64,000 nt of DNA from Gracilimonas sp040904925 (GTDB lineage Bacteria > Bacteroidota > Rhodothermia > Balneolales > Balneolaceae). Shown in pieces: positions 41,390 to 51,063 of the stretch (its first letter is position 1; each line of letters starts with the position of its first letter). The stretch is from contig JBBDSP010000015.1 of the NCBI GenBank assembly GCA_040904925.1, positions 1 to 64,000 on the forward strand, in the 5' to 3' direction. Below the pieces are notes generated by a model. The model worked only from the letters and a program-made list of their open reading frames with translations, made no database searches and was not told where the DNA came from. The position numbers were made by a program, and so were the translations under genes.

Positions 41390-41773
41390 CTAAGTGCTGA
41401 TTATCCCGGCCCAATACACCCACCAAATAATTACGAACTGAAAAGGAAGGCGCAGAAGTAACATCCAGGTGTAAAGTGTAAATCCTTTTTTATGAAGGGC
41501 TTTCTGGAACATAGTAATGTTGGCGGGAAAAACGGCAAGTAAAAGTAAGATCAATCCACAGGAAGCGAAGTTTTGCAGAAGAGGGATCATGATCCCAATT
41601 CCTCCGGCTATCTCAAAAATCCCACTGATCAGAACCAATGGTTTGTGCCAGGGCAGATAATCAGGCATTATCTTGATAAAAAGAGCAGGCTTCAAAAAAT
41701 GCAATATCCCGGCAAGGATGAAAAGAGATCCAATGAGATAACGGTGGGTGGTCGGGTCAAAGAAAAAATCCAT
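41390..41773 (-). CDS. DoxX-like small membrane protein
   Basis: A 127-residue protein with four hydrophobic helices and the DoxX-type block LFILAGILHFLKPALFIKIMPDYLPWHKPLVLISGIFEIAGGIG (pattern HxxxPxxxxxMP...GxxExxGG). DoxX-like proteins associate with redox or respiratory complexes, but no specific role is proven. It follows proline dehydrogenase on the same strand and may be co-transcribed with it despite a hairpin in the spacer. Confidence 0.8.
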   Translation of the reverse strand: MDFFFDPTTHRYLIGSLFILAGILHFLKPALFIKIMPDYLPWHKPLVLISGIFEIAGGIGIMIPLLQNFASCGLILLLLAVFPANITMFQKALHKKGFTLYTWMLLLRLPFQFVIIWWVYWAGIIST

Positions 41774-41796
41774 ATAAAAGTGTTACTATGCGAGGG

Positions 41797-41838
41797 TGTT
41801 ACGGTGTTAAAGAATGACAGATCTTTAACACCGTAACA
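41797..41838. repeat. 17-bp perfect inverted repeat between proline dehydrogenase and doxX
   Basis: TGTTACGGTGTTAAAGA at 41797-41813 and its exact reverse complement at 41822-41838, 8-base loop. On the minus strand it lies between the proline dehydrogenase stop and the doxX start. No T-run follows, so its role as terminator is uncertain. Related GTGTTA-type runs occur again near 42780-42835. Confidence 0.75.
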
Positions 41839-41868
41839 CATTAACACTCTCGCTCAATAACACCAAAA

Positions 41869-42720
41869 CTATTTCTTGAACATGGTGCTGAAAATGAACC
41901 AGATATTTTCTTTTCGTTCCATAAGTCGTCGGGTGAAATAAGGGAACCAGTCGGTGCCGAAGGGAACGTAAACGCGGGCATGATATCTTTGTTCAGTAAG
42001 TTCTACCATGGTTTCTTCCCGAAGTCCATATAACATTTGAAACTCGAAGCTGTCTTTTGAAATATCCTTTTCTGAAGTATAATTTTTCAGCCAATCGATC
42101 AGTTCATCATCATGAGTTCCGAATCTTGGGAAAGGAGTTTTCTCTAACAATACTTTGGCCTGTTCTTTAAAAGCTTCCCGAATGGCCGGCATATCCTGTA
42201 AGGCAATTTTAGAAGGTTCTTTATAAGCCCCTTTTACCAAACGGATATCAGCTCCCATTTCTGCAAGCTCGTTGATGTCATCTTTGCTTCTGAATAACAT
42301 GGATTGAATAACCGTGCCCACATGCTTTCCATACTTCTGAAAAGCTTCCTTGAAAATATCGAGCGTGATCTGTGTATTATCAGAACCTTCCATATCAATT
42401 CGAACAAACTGATTTTGATCTTTGGCTACATCCAACAATTTGAAGAGATTTTCGCGGCAAAAATCATGATCGATGTCGAGCCCCATCATAGTAAGCTTAA
42501 TGGAAATACTGCTAATAAGCCCGTGCTCCTTAATACCCTCTAACAAACGGATGTAGGAATCGACCGTATCAGAGGCCATCTGACGGTCTTTTACGTTTTC
42601 TCCAAGCAGGTCAAGGGTTAGCTTGAGGTCTTTATCGTTTAATTGTTTTGCTTTAGAGATTGATTCGGTAAAAGATTCACCGGCAACAAATCGCTTTGCA
42701 AAAAAGAAAGGTAATTTCAT
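41869..42720 (-). CDS. Proline dehydrogenase (monofunctional)
   Basis: Oxidises proline to pyrroline-5-carboxylate with FAD. The 283-residue protein carries VRIDMEGSD, the GTVIQSMLFRS block, RLVKGAY with the FAD-contacting Lys, the THD motif, EFQMLYG, YVPFGTDWFPYFTRRLMERKENIWF. No aldehyde dehydrogenase domain follows, so it is the single-function Thermus/Bacillus form. I chose ATG 42720; an upstream TTG at 42747 is in frame and would add nine residues. Electrons presumably go to quinone; the doxX-like gene sits downstream. Confidence 0.93.
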   Translation of the reverse strand: MKLPFFFAKRFVAGESFTESISKAKQLNDKDLKLTLDLLGENVKDRQMASDTVDSYIRLLEGIKEHGLISSISIKLTMMGLDIDHDFCRENLFKLLDVAKDQNQFVRIDMEGSDNTQITLDIFKEAFQKYGKHVGTVIQSMLFRSKDDINELAEMGADIRLVKGAYKEPSKIALQDMPAIREAFKEQAKVLLEKTPFPRFGTHDDELIDWLKNYTSEKDISKDSFEFQMLYGLREETMVELTEQRYHARVYVPFGTDWFPYFTRRLMERKENIWFIFSTMFKK

Positions 42721-42846
42721 GAGACTCCAATTTTTTAAGGCGCGCAAATTTAATCAATTGTAAACATTGTATCACTATCACAAAGTGTAACTATGTGAAA
42801 ATTTGTTCGTGTAAGTGACAGGTGTTAAAACTAATGGAAAAATATT

Positions 42847-43794
42847 ATGAGTACAGATAAAAGATATATATGGAGTTTGGCCATTTCATGGACCGCCTTT
42901 TTGGCGTTGATGTTATTGGCCGTTCAAATCGGCTTGGCACAGTCAAGTGAAGATGCATACCGAACCGATACATTTAATGTAAATGGAGAAGTAAGCCTGG
43001 AAGTTCAAACATCCGGAGGCAGTATTCAGGTTGAAGGCTCGAACAGCGATGAAGTCAGAGTCGAAATGTATGTGAGAAAAAGAGGAAGGTATATAGAACC
43101 CGGTGAGGCAGATCTGGAAGATTATGAGATCAGCATAGACCAAGATGGAAATACTGTAAGAGCTATTGTTGATCGAAACTCTAATCGTGGGTGGAACTGG
43201 AATGATGGTTATTCGATCTCTTTTGTGGTTTATGCCCCTCAGGAAACACGAACCCGGCTAAAAACCAGCGGCGGAAGTTTGACGGCAAAGAACCTGACAG
43301 GTTCACAAGAACTCAGAACAAGCGGTGGCAGCATTACAACGGAAGGGATAGAGGGGCAGATGATTCTGAAAACCTCCGGAGGCAGTATTTCAATAACAGA
43401 TGTTCAGGGTGATGTAGAGGCCAATACCAGTGGCGGGACTATCCGGGCCGAGAAACTTTTAGGGAATTTAAAAGCCGGTACAAGCGGTGGCAGTATCAGG
43501 CTAAACGACATAGAGGGAAATGTTGAAGCCAAGACAAGCGGGGGTTCAATCAGGGCTGAAATTATAGCTCCGGGTGATATCATCGACCTGCGCACGAGTG
43601 GAGGAAGTATCACGGTTACCGTGCCACAAGAACAAGGCTATGACCTGGACCTGGATGCAAACCGGGTTCACGCTGAGTTGATCAATTTCAATGGAAGGGC
43701 AGAGAAGGACGAAGTAAAAGGAACATTCAATGGCGGTGGCACCATGTTGAAGGCTAAAACCAGCGGTGGTTCTGTTCGGTTAGAATATTTGTGA
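42847..43794 (+). CDS. Exported DUF4097 beta-solenoid protein
   Basis: A 315-residue protein with a signal peptide (ends near residue 31) and a body of TSGGS-type coils. TSGG motifs lie at residues 55, 140, 158, 176, 194, 212, 230, 250 and 305; six consecutive ones (140-230) are exactly 18 residues apart. This regular beta-helix/adhesin-like pattern is the DUF4097 family, usually found on the outer face of the cell or periplasm. Function unknown. It has its own terminator just downstream and sits next to uvrA. Confidence 0.82.
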   Translation: MSTDKRYIWSLAISWTAFLALMLLAVQIGLAQSSEDAYRTDTFNVNGEVSLEVQTSGGSIQVEGSNSDEVRVEMYVRKRGRYIEPGEADLEDYEISIDQDGNTVRAIVDRNSNRGWNWNDGYSISFVVYAPQETRTRLKTSGGSLTAKNLTGSQELRTSGGSITTEGIEGQMILKTSGGSISITDVQGDVEANTSGGTIRAEKLLGNLKAGTSGGSIRLNDIEGNVEAKTSGGSIRAEIIAPGDIIDLRTSGGSITVTVPQEQGYDLDLDANRVHAELINFNGRAEKDEVKGTFNGGGTMLKAKTSGGSVRLEYL

Positions 43795-43817
43795 TCAGAA
43801 AGAATGAAAAACTAAAA

Positions 43818-43846
43818 AGCGAGGGATAGTATCTCTCGCTTTTTTT
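43818..43846 (+). terminator. Rho-independent terminator after the DUF4097 gene
   Basis: Self-complementary stem AGCGAGGGATA with TATCTCTCGCT (43818-43840, one wobble pair), followed by seven T residues. Confidence 0.88.
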
Positions 43847-43922
43847 GTTGTGGGATGGAGTCGGATTGCCATTGCTAAATCCTTATATTCAGGGTTCGAC
43901 GAATTCAGAATACAAATTCTAT

Positions 43923-46736
43923 ATGTCCACAACAGAAACGGCTACCAAAGAAGCGAAAGAAAAAGAAGAAGAGCGCCCGATTATCATCAAAGGTGCGCGG
44001 ACTCATAACCTCAAGAATATTGATGTTGAGATCCCCAGAGGAAAGTTGACTGTTGTGACCGGTGTATCCGGTTCCGGGAAATCGAGTCTCGCCTTTGATA
44101 CGATTTACGCCGAGGGTCAGCGCCGGTATGTGGAGAGTCTTTCCAGTTATGCCCGCCAGTTTTTGGAGAGAATGGATAAACCCGATGTCGACTTTATGCA
44201 GGGCATTTCTCCGGCTATGGCCATTCAGCAAAAAACAACTTCCAGCAATCCACGCTCAACAGTCGGAACTACCACCGAGATCTATGATTACGTACGACTG
44301 CTTTTTGCGCGTGTCGGAAGAACGATCTCGCCAAAATCGGGAGAGTTGGTTAAAAAAGACTCACCCCGAACAGCCATCGAAAAATTATATGAGTCGCAGG
44401 AAGAAGGGGAACGGTTTTATGTGCTTCATCCTATTCCACATCATGACAAAAAGAAACTGGACGAAGAACTGAAAGTGCTAAAAGAGAAAGGATTGACCCG
44501 TCTCCTGAATATCGCTGACGAAAGCATGGTGGACTTGACCACAGATGAGATCAATCCGAAAAAATTCAAAGCGGATAAACACAGAGTCTTGATTGATCGG
44601 TTGGTTTTGAAGGATGATGAAGAAACCCGGACCCGAATTGCAGATTCTTTAGAAACAGCATTTCAGGAAGGAGCAGGCCGTTGCTCCATCAAAATGAAAG
44701 ATGGTGAAGAGCTGACATTCAGCGAACGGTTTGAGATGGACGGGATAGAATTTCATGAGCCAACTCCGCAGATGTTTTCGTTCAATAACCCGTTTGGGGC
44801 ATGTGATAAATGTGAAGGCTTTGGAAAGGTGGCCGGTATTGATGAGGATCTTGTTATTCCTGATCATCAGAAGACGATAAGGAATGGAGCTATTGCGCCG
44901 TTCACTTCTCAGAAATTCAGCATGCATTTACGGGACCTGATCAAAGTAGCTGCCCGTGAAAAATTCTCGATCGATACACCCTATGCCGATCTCCCGAAAG
45001 AGGTTAAGGATATCATCTGGAAAGGAAAGGATGAATACATAGGGATTTGGAAGTTTTTCGATGAGATCAAAAATCAGTCGTATAAAGTACATATGCGGGT
45101 GTTGTATTCTCGCTATCGCGGATACAGCCGATGCCCTGAGTGTGAGGGATATCGGGTTCGAAAAGATGCATTGTATGTGAAAGTGGGCGACCTGCATATT
45201 GGGGAAGTGTCGGAACTTACGATCGGTCATGCCCGGGATTATTTTGAAGATTTAGAGCTTACGGAGTTTGAGGAAGATGTAGCCGGACAAATTCTCTATG
45301 AGATCCGAAAGCGATTGAAGTACCTGGATGAAGTAGGGTTGGATTATCTAACACTTGATCGCCTGGCGAATACTTTGAGTGGAGGAGAATCACAGCGAAT
45401 CAGTCTGGCTAACGCCTTGGGCTCTTCACTGATAGGAAGTTTATATGTACTGGATGAGCCAACTATTGGTCTTCACCCCAGAGATAATGATCGGCTGATC
45501 AAGATTCTGGAATCACTTAGAGATATCGGAAATACAGTGATCGTGGTAGAACACGATCCTGAGATGATCAAGGCTGCGGATAATGTGATCGATATTGGTC
45601 CTTTTGCCGGAACGCACGGTGGAGAAGTAGTTTTTCAGGGGAAGGTTGAGAAGCTTTTGAAATCAGATACACTTACCGGAAAATTCCTGAGTGGCCGAAA
45701 AGAAATTCCAATTCCCAAAAAGCGTAGAAAGGGATCGGGTAAAATGATCTCGCTGGAAGGGGCGTCCGAACACAATCTTAAGAATATTGATGTTGATTTC
45801 CCCCTTGGAATGATGACAGTAGTGACGGGAGTTTCAGGATCGGGTAAATCAACCTTAGTTCATGATACGCTGTATGCAGGAATTCAAAAACACATCGGTT
45901 CGTATAACGATAAAGTGGGTAGGTTTTCTGATCTCTCCGGTATGGCTGCTGTTCATGGGGTTGAAATGGTGGACCAAAGTCCGATCGGAAGGTCTTCGCG
46001 TTCAAATCCCGCTACTTATACCAAAGCATTTGATGGAATTCGTGATCTGTTTTCGAATACGAAGCAGGCCAAGATCATGGGATATACGCCCGGACACTTT
46101 TCATTTAACGTGCCGGGCGGGCGCTGTGAAAATTGTCAGGGTGAAGGAGTTCAGCGTATTGAAATGCAGTTCATGGCAGATATCGAATTAACCTGTGAAG
46201 TTTGTAACGGCACCCGCTTTCGTAAGGATGTGTTGAATGTGAAATATCGTGGGAAGAATATTCATGATGTGCTGGAAATGCCCGTTTCTGAAGCGATTGA
46301 ATTTTTTGTGGATGAAAACACCATCATCAATAAGCTGCAGCCGTTAGAAGAGGTGGGACTTGGATACTTAAAACTCGGCCAAAGCGCGACCACACTTTCA
46401 GGAGGAGAAGCACAGCGGGTAAAACTGGCAAAATTTCTTTCCAAAACCTCCACCGACCACACACTTTATTTCTTTGACGAACCCACAACCGGACTCCATT
46501 TTGAGGACGTTGCCAAACTTCTCGATTCTTTTAATGAATTAGTAGAACAAGGACACTCGGTCATTATCATTGAACACAATCTCGATATCATAAAATGTGC
46601 GGATTGGGTTATTGATTTAGGCCCTGAAGGCGGATTTGGAGGAGGTCAGATCATTGCGGAAGGAACACCTGAAGACCTTATGAAAATAGAAGACAGTCAT
46701 ACAGGGCGTTTTATGAAAGAATATCTGAAAGGTTGA
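43923..46736 (+). CDS. uvrA: UvrABC excinuclease subunit A
   Basis: The 937-residue damage-recognition ATPase of nucleotide excision repair. It has two ABC modules: Walker A GVSGSGKSSLAFDT early and GVSGSGKSTLVHDT later, two ABC signatures (LSGGESQR, LSGGEAQR), a CxxC zinc module (CDKCEGFGKV ... CPECEGYRV) and a second (CENCQGEGVQ ... CEVCNGTRF). I start at ATG 43923; the frame is open 78 bases further upstream from a TTG, but those codons would run back into the terminator of the preceding gene. The protein matches the family length. Confidence 0.95.
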   Translation: MSTTETATKEAKEKEEERPIIIKGARTHNLKNIDVEIPRGKLTVVTGVSGSGKSSLAFDTIYAEGQRRYVESLSSYARQFLERMDKPDVDFMQGISPAMAIQQKTTSSNPRSTVGTTTEIYDYVRLLFARVGRTISPKSGELVKKDSPRTAIEKLYESQEEGERFYVLHPIPHHDKKKLDEELKVLKEKGLTRLLNIADESMVDLTTDEINPKKFKADKHRVLIDRLVLKDDEETRTRIADSLETAFQEGAGRCSIKMKDGEELTFSERFEMDGIEFHEPTPQMFSFNNPFGACDKCEGFGKVAGIDEDLVIPDHQKTIRNGAIAPFTSQKFSMHLRDLIKVAAREKFSIDTPYADLPKEVKDIIWKGKDEYIGIWKFFDEIKNQSYKVHMRVLYSRYRGYSRCPECEGYRVRKDALYVKVGDLHIGEVSELTIGHARDYFEDLELTEFEEDVAGQILYEIRKRLKYLDEVGLDYLTLDRLANTLSGGESQRISLANALGSSLIGSLYVLDEPTIGLHPRDNDRLIKILESLRDIGNTVIVVEHDPEMIKAADNVIDIGPFAGTHGGEVVFQGKVEKLLKSDTLTGKFLSGRKEIPIPKKRRKGSGKMISLEGASEHNLKNIDVDFPLGMMTVVTGVSGSGKSTLVHDTLYAGIQKHIGSYNDKVGRFSDLSGMAAVHGVEMVDQSPIGRSSRSNPATYTKAFDGIRDLFSNTKQAKIMGYTPGHFSFNVPGGRCENCQGEGVQRIEMQFMADIELTCEVCNGTRFRKDVLNVKYRGKNIHDVLEMPVSEAIEFFVDENTIINKLQPLEEVGLGYLKLGQSATTLSGGEAQRVKLAKFLSKTSTDHTLYFFDEPTTGLHFEDVAKLLDSFNELVEQGHSVIIIEHNLDIIKCADWVIDLGPEGGFGGGQIIAEGTPEDLMKIEDSHTGRFMKEYLKG

Positions 46737-46871
46737 AATTCTCGTTTAACGATTTATAGAGGGTACAAATAAAGAACAGTTGTGAATAGAAGGCAAATAT
46801 CATTAATATATCTGCGCCAACGATTAAACGGCAGGAAGTATAAATTAAATATCAACTAAAAAAGAGTTAAG

Positions 46872-47462
46872 ATGAGTTTAAAGAAAATAGTAAGTGGAAT
46901 TATAATAGGTGCCTTCATTTTTGTTGGAAGCACAGCACAAGCCCAGGTTTTGCCAAAATTTGGTGTTAAAGCAGGAGTCAATTATTCAACTTTTAATAAT
47001 GCCGATAATGTAGAGCATAAAGCAGGATTTCTAGGTGGTGTATATGCTAAAATAAATATACCTGCTACCCCAATGGCGATTCAGCCGGAGATCCTTTATG
47101 CTCAGTATGGAGCTAACGATGCCAACTCAGATGCTAGTTTTTCTGCTGATTACATTCAGGTTCCGGTTTTGGCTAAATTTGGCTTTGGGGCTCCTGCCGT
47201 ACCGGTAAAACCGGAAGTGTTTTTTGGGCCCTACGCAGGGTTTAATATCAATTCCGAAATAGAAGGTGGAGGAGGAGCGGTTAATGCTGACGATTTCTTT
47301 AAGGACTCTGACTTTGGGGTTGTTGTTGGAGCCGGAGTGCAGGTAACAAAGTTAAGCTTTGAATTCAGATATACCGCAGGCTTAACGGATGTTTTTGAAG
47401 ATCAGTATGCAGATGGAGAGAAAAATGGAGCCTTTTCTTTGACTGTAGGTATTAACTTTTAA
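46872..47462 (+). CDS. Porin-family outer-membrane beta-barrel protein (PorT-like)
   Basis: A 196-residue protein with a signal peptide ending near TAQA, then the opening GVKAGVNYSTFNN and repeated amphipathic strands (AGFLGGVYAKINIP, YIQVPVLAKFGF, GAGVQVTKLSFEFRYTAGLTDVF), ending in the characteristic LTVGINF-type final strand. This is the OMP_b-brl_2/PorT-like small barrel of Bacteroidota. It has a strong terminator. Confidence 0.88.
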   Translation: MSLKKIVSGIIIGAFIFVGSTAQAQVLPKFGVKAGVNYSTFNNADNVEHKAGFLGGVYAKINIPATPMAIQPEILYAQYGANDANSDASFSADYIQVPVLAKFGFGAPAVPVKPEVFFGPYAGFNINSEIEGGGGAVNADDFFKDSDFGVVVGAGVQVTKLSFEFRYTAGLTDVFEDQYADGEKNGAFSLTVGINF

Positions 47463-47488
47463 ATAGCGACTTTAAATGGTTGTGATAC

Positions 47489-47517
47489 AAAAGGGAATGA
47501 GTGGTCATTCCCTTTTT
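47489..47517 (+). terminator. Rho-independent terminator after the porin-like gene
   Basis: Perfect 12-bp inverted repeat AAAAGGGAATGA (47489-47500) with its complement (47505-47516), 4-base loop, with a T-run at 47513-47517. Confidence 0.9.
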
Positions 47518-47533
47518 CTATTTCCGGCATTTT

Positions 47534-48115
47534 TTATTCGCCATAAAACCGAATAGGTATATCAACCTGAATAAAATCCCATCTTAGTGACATACTGGTT
47601 ATGCTTTGTTGAGGTTCGTTGAACGAAATGGTAAAAGCTTCAACGGGAATGGGAAGTCGGTTTACAGGAAACTTCATTCGCTTATAATCCCGCTCGGGAT
47701 TGTAATTGAATGCTCCCCACTGCCCCAATTCATGATTCAGGATCACCGTGAATGAATCAGGTTCAGGGATGGTAAACAGCGCATAAGTTCCGGCATTTAT
47801 AGCCTGATCTCCCATCAAAACCGGACGGGTTAGTGTAATTTCGGTAGCTTCATTTGCTCCGGTTCTCCATACTTCCCCCCAGGGCTCAAGATCCCCAAAA
47901 ATAGTGCGGTCTTTTCGGTAGGGCTGCCCATAAACTACTTTGATATAGGTGCCATTATGTTTTATGGAAGCAATGGCGATCGGGCTTTTTCTGTTGCCTT
48001 CCTGAACAAGCTCAGGGGATTGGTTTTCTTGCTCATTACAACTTACAACAGTGATAGTCAGAAATAAGGCAGATAGAACTAATAATAAAATGCGGGGTAA
48101 TATATGATGGATCAA
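47534..48115 (-). CDS. DUF2911-family lipoprotein
   Basis: A 193-residue protein with a lipobox (VVSC, C26) and the DUF2911 core VVYGQPYRKDRTIFGDLEPWGEVWRTGANEATEI, which is diagnostic. The family is widespread in Bacteroidota and Rhodothermota and has no known function. The start is a TTG overlapping the upstream gene's stop (TTGA), so it is coupled to the TolB-like gene. Confidence 0.88.
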   Translation of the reverse strand: MIHHILPRILLLVLSALFLTITVVSCNEQENQSPELVQEGNRKSPIAIASIKHNGTYIKVVYGQPYRKDRTIFGDLEPWGEVWRTGANEATEITLTRPVLMGDQAINAGTYALFTIPEPDSFTVILNHELGQWGAFNYNPERDYKRMKFPVNRLPIPVEAFTISFNEPQQSITSMSLRWDFIQVDIPIRFYGE

Positions 48116-51063
48116 AATTGGCCAAATATAAATTGAGGGTTGTTGCGTGAAGGCTCATAAGCCAGACCAACACCAAGATCAAACAACAAGTTCGATACTT
48201 TAAACTGAAGATGGAGTCCGGCCCCAAAAACACTTCGGCTTGATTCTACTAAATTATCCGAATCCATATCCGTTAAAGTGTGTGAAAAAGCAGTGAGATA
48301 AATGCTGCTTACATAAAACGGTACGGTAAGTATGCCGTTGTCCGGGTAAAAAAGAGGAATGGTGTAACGGGTGCTCAGCCGGCCAATGTTTTTAAAGCCG
48401 GAATCATTAGTCAGGTTATAATTTGGAAAGATATTTTCTGAGAAACCCATCGGTACAATGGAATCGTTTGAATAGATCGGGGCATCACTTTGTTGCAAAA
48501 AACGGAGATCAATTCGCAAAGATTGATTCCAGCGGCGAAGCGGAGATATATATCCGAAAGCCCCATATAATGCCGACCACTGATCGTTGAAATTGTTTAG
48601 AACCGGGCCTCCGGGAAATTCAATTTCTGCCGTTGGCTCGTTCAGGGTTTTCTCAACTATTCCAAAAAAGGAGATCCCGGAAGAAGGTTGTACATCACGG
48701 GGGAGATTTAAGATCCCAAAGCTAAGTTGAGAATAAAAGCCGGCGCGATATCGGGTTGAAAATTCTGACAAGGCCTCAGCTTGAAGATTATAGTATTTAA
48801 ATTGCTCGGCTTTTATTTCAGGATTTAAAGTAAAGGCGCTATATCTGGTGTCAGATCTAAAGACATAGGTAAAAGGAATGGTAAGGCTGAAGCCACGGTC
48901 CTGTCTCATCAGTGAAAAGGTCTCGTCCGTGTTTGGATCCAGGGTGGCAAAAAACTCAGGATCGCTGTATGCCGAAAGCCGTGCGCCCGGGAAAAATGAT
49001 TTATTGGTATAAGTGACATCATACCAAAGCCGATTCTGAAGACCGGTCAGCTCAGCCGTGTAAGACTGACTTGAAAGAGGATCGATGCTAGAGATAGAAA
49101 CTCCACTTTGGTAGGTATTAGCTTTTTCTTCAAATACAGGAAAAATAACACGTGGTTTAAGCCAGCCGGGACCACCTTTATAAGAAGTCTTTTCCAGCTT
49201 CTGAACAGAGTCAATGAGTTCGCTGCCAAGGAGGGGGCGATTCAGTTTTTCCTGCAGCTCCGGTCCCCTTAATAAAGTATCGGTGCCTACCCGGGAATTT
49301 AAAAAATCACTCCGGTCCAGCAGCGCAATTTTTCGCTCATTTACGTTTTGTGTTACGTATGCAATTCGCTGTCCATCAGGGGAGTAGGAGGCTTCAAAAG
49401 CATTATATAAAGACGAAGTAAGCTGTAAGACCTCACCGGTATTCAGATCATACTCATACACATTCATTGCGGGCGAGGCATCCATTGTAAACATGATCTT
49501 ATCTTCACCTGGATGCCATTCGGGATCGTGAATAGAGGCATCTTTAAAAGCGAGTGTTGGCTCACGGTCAAGGTCTTCAGAAAGTGAATTCAGATCTGTG
49601 ATCCACAAAGCCTGAACTCCACGGCGGTTCACGATAACGGCAAGCTGTTCCGGATCATTTGGGTTGAATTGGAGGCTAACCGGATTTGCATCCTGAAATT
49701 TTTTCAAGGTTCTGATTTCTCTATTTTCAAGAACCTCAACGATCTTTCCATTAGAGCCATCCGTTTGAATCGCGAGGAGACGTGTTCCATTTGAGGTAGG
49801 GGCAAATGTACGGGCATCTTTGGTAAGCCGTTCGGTTTTACCGCTGTTAAGGTCTAGCTTTTGAAGGTCTGTTTTATAAGTTCCGGTGTATAGCGGATCG
49901 CGATTATAAGAGGCAAAATAAAGCTGATCATCCCCGGAGATCTCAAAGTTAAAATCCCCTACCCCAAAAACTTCGCTAATATGGCTGAACTCTTCTGAAC
50001 GAAAATCATACGAATAAAAACCTACTCGTCCGTTATAAAAGGAGCCATAGAATAGAATTCGGTTTTCGTCGATCCATTTTGGGGCATGGGTTTCTTCTCC
50101 CTTAAACGGAGTGTCTAAAATTACAGCTTTTCCAGAAGTGTTTTTTTCGATCTGATCCAGCCGGTTTTGTTCGTATTCAGCCAGGTCCTGCTCATAGGAG
50201 TTGAATAATTGAGCGGGCCACTTTCCTGTTTTTTGTCGCAGTGCAAATCCATATCCGAGAAAGAAATTATGGTAATGGTAGCGGATTGCTTTTTTGGAAA
50301 TATCATCGCCATATTCATTATGAAGCCAATCCACAAAGGTATAACCTGAGATGTAATGACGGTTAACTGGTAGAGAGTAATCAGAGGGAGTTAATGTTTG
50401 GCCCATATTCCATCGGTCAGAGCTTCCGAAGTTTGCGTTAAATCGGTTGTTAGAAAAAGTATAGTTCCCCCGACCTCCCATTGGTGCCACCGACTCGGTT
50501 TCATAATACACGGCCAGACCCTCATGCAATCCAACCGGCGGAAAACCATGTACGGTTCGGGCAAGATCCGGTGATAAAATGCTGACAGCATTTGGGATGC
50601 TTAACTTCTTCTCATCCCAGGGAATTTGAATATTGAAATGAGCGGCATGCACAAGTTCATGAGGGAGAACCGTTTCAAGCCAGTCTCCGGATTGTGGATT
50701 CATGCCTTTACCCTTGATGGAAGCAAGATCAACTTCAGACCGAAAATTAACAGAGTTCACAAATCCATTGGAGAGGTCGTTGTAGTTGGTCAGTATCACA
50801 GGAAAGTTTTTAAGTGTTCCGCCGGTGAGCTCATAAGCTTGATCATAATGACTTTCTAAAATAGCAGCAGAACGATATGCCAGAGAGTCTTCACCGTTTG
50901 GGAAAATGATCCTGAAGTGTTCGGTCTTTATTTCCTGCCAGTCAAGTCCTGCCGGGCGGTTTATAGTAAAAGCATTGTAGTTCAGCGGGTTATATAATTG
51001 ACTAAAAGCCAAGTTGGGCAATAGCAAAACAACAGACAGCAGGATAAGTTTATAACGCTTCAT
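48112..51063 (-). CDS. TolB-like propeller protein with an HExxH peptidase-MA-type domain and C-terminal barrel
   Basis: A 983-residue exported protein. After a signal peptide it has a gluzincin-like N-terminal domain with HELVH at 135-139 and a following GLHEGLAVYYE (H180, E181). Then comes a TolB-like propeller (WHPGEDKIMFTMD and YSPDGQRIAYVTQN are TolB/DPP4 blades) and a C-terminal beta-rich outer-membrane barrel-like region ending in F. Together the parts resemble Bacteroidota surface proteins annotated as translocation protein TolB. It overlaps the hemolysin III-family gene by one base (TAATG). Confidence 0.8.
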   Translation of the reverse strand: MKRYKLILLSVVLLLPNLAFSQLYNPLNYNAFTINRPAGLDWQEIKTEHFRIIFPNGEDSLAYRSAAILESHYDQAYELTGGTLKNFPVILTNYNDLSNGFVNSVNFRSEVDLASIKGKGMNPQSGDWLETVLPHELVHAAHFNIQIPWDEKKLSIPNAVSILSPDLARTVHGFPPVGLHEGLAVYYETESVAPMGGRGNYTFSNNRFNANFGSSDRWNMGQTLTPSDYSLPVNRHYISGYTFVDWLHNEYGDDISKKAIRYHYHNFFLGYGFALRQKTGKWPAQLFNSYEQDLAEYEQNRLDQIEKNTSGKAVILDTPFKGEETHAPKWIDENRILFYGSFYNGRVGFYSYDFRSEEFSHISEVFGVGDFNFEISGDDQLYFASYNRDPLYTGTYKTDLQKLDLNSGKTERLTKDARTFAPTSNGTRLLAIQTDGSNGKIVEVLENREIRTLKKFQDANPVSLQFNPNDPEQLAVIVNRRGVQALWITDLNSLSEDLDREPTLAFKDASIHDPEWHPGEDKIMFTMDASPAMNVYEYDLNTGEVLQLTSSLYNAFEASYSPDGQRIAYVTQNVNERKIALLDRSDFLNSRVGTDTLLRGPELQEKLNRPLLGSELIDSVQKLEKTSYKGGPGWLKPRVIFPVFEEKANTYQSGVSISSIDPLSSQSYTAELTGLQNRLWYDVTYTNKSFFPGARLSAYSDPEFFATLDPNTDETFSLMRQDRGFSLTIPFTYVFRSDTRYSAFTLNPEIKAEQFKYYNLQAEALSEFSTRYRAGFYSQLSFGILNLPRDVQPSSGISFFGIVEKTLNEPTAEIEFPGGPVLNNFNDQWSALYGAFGYISPLRRWNQSLRIDLRFLQQSDAPIYSNDSIVPMGFSENIFPNYNLTNDSGFKNIGRLSTRYTIPLFYPDNGILTVPFYVSSIYLTAFSHTLTDMDSDNLVESSRSVFGAGLHLQFKVSNLLFDLGVGLAYEPSRNNPQFIFGQF

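Noticed and set aside
43845..43922. Upstream TTG start for UvrA
   Set aside because: It starts inside the T-run of the preceding terminator, and the extra 26 residues have no counterpart in the family.
44062..44472. A 136-codon open frame in another frame of uvrA
   Set aside because: It lies within the conserved uvrA coding region and has no start context or family motif.
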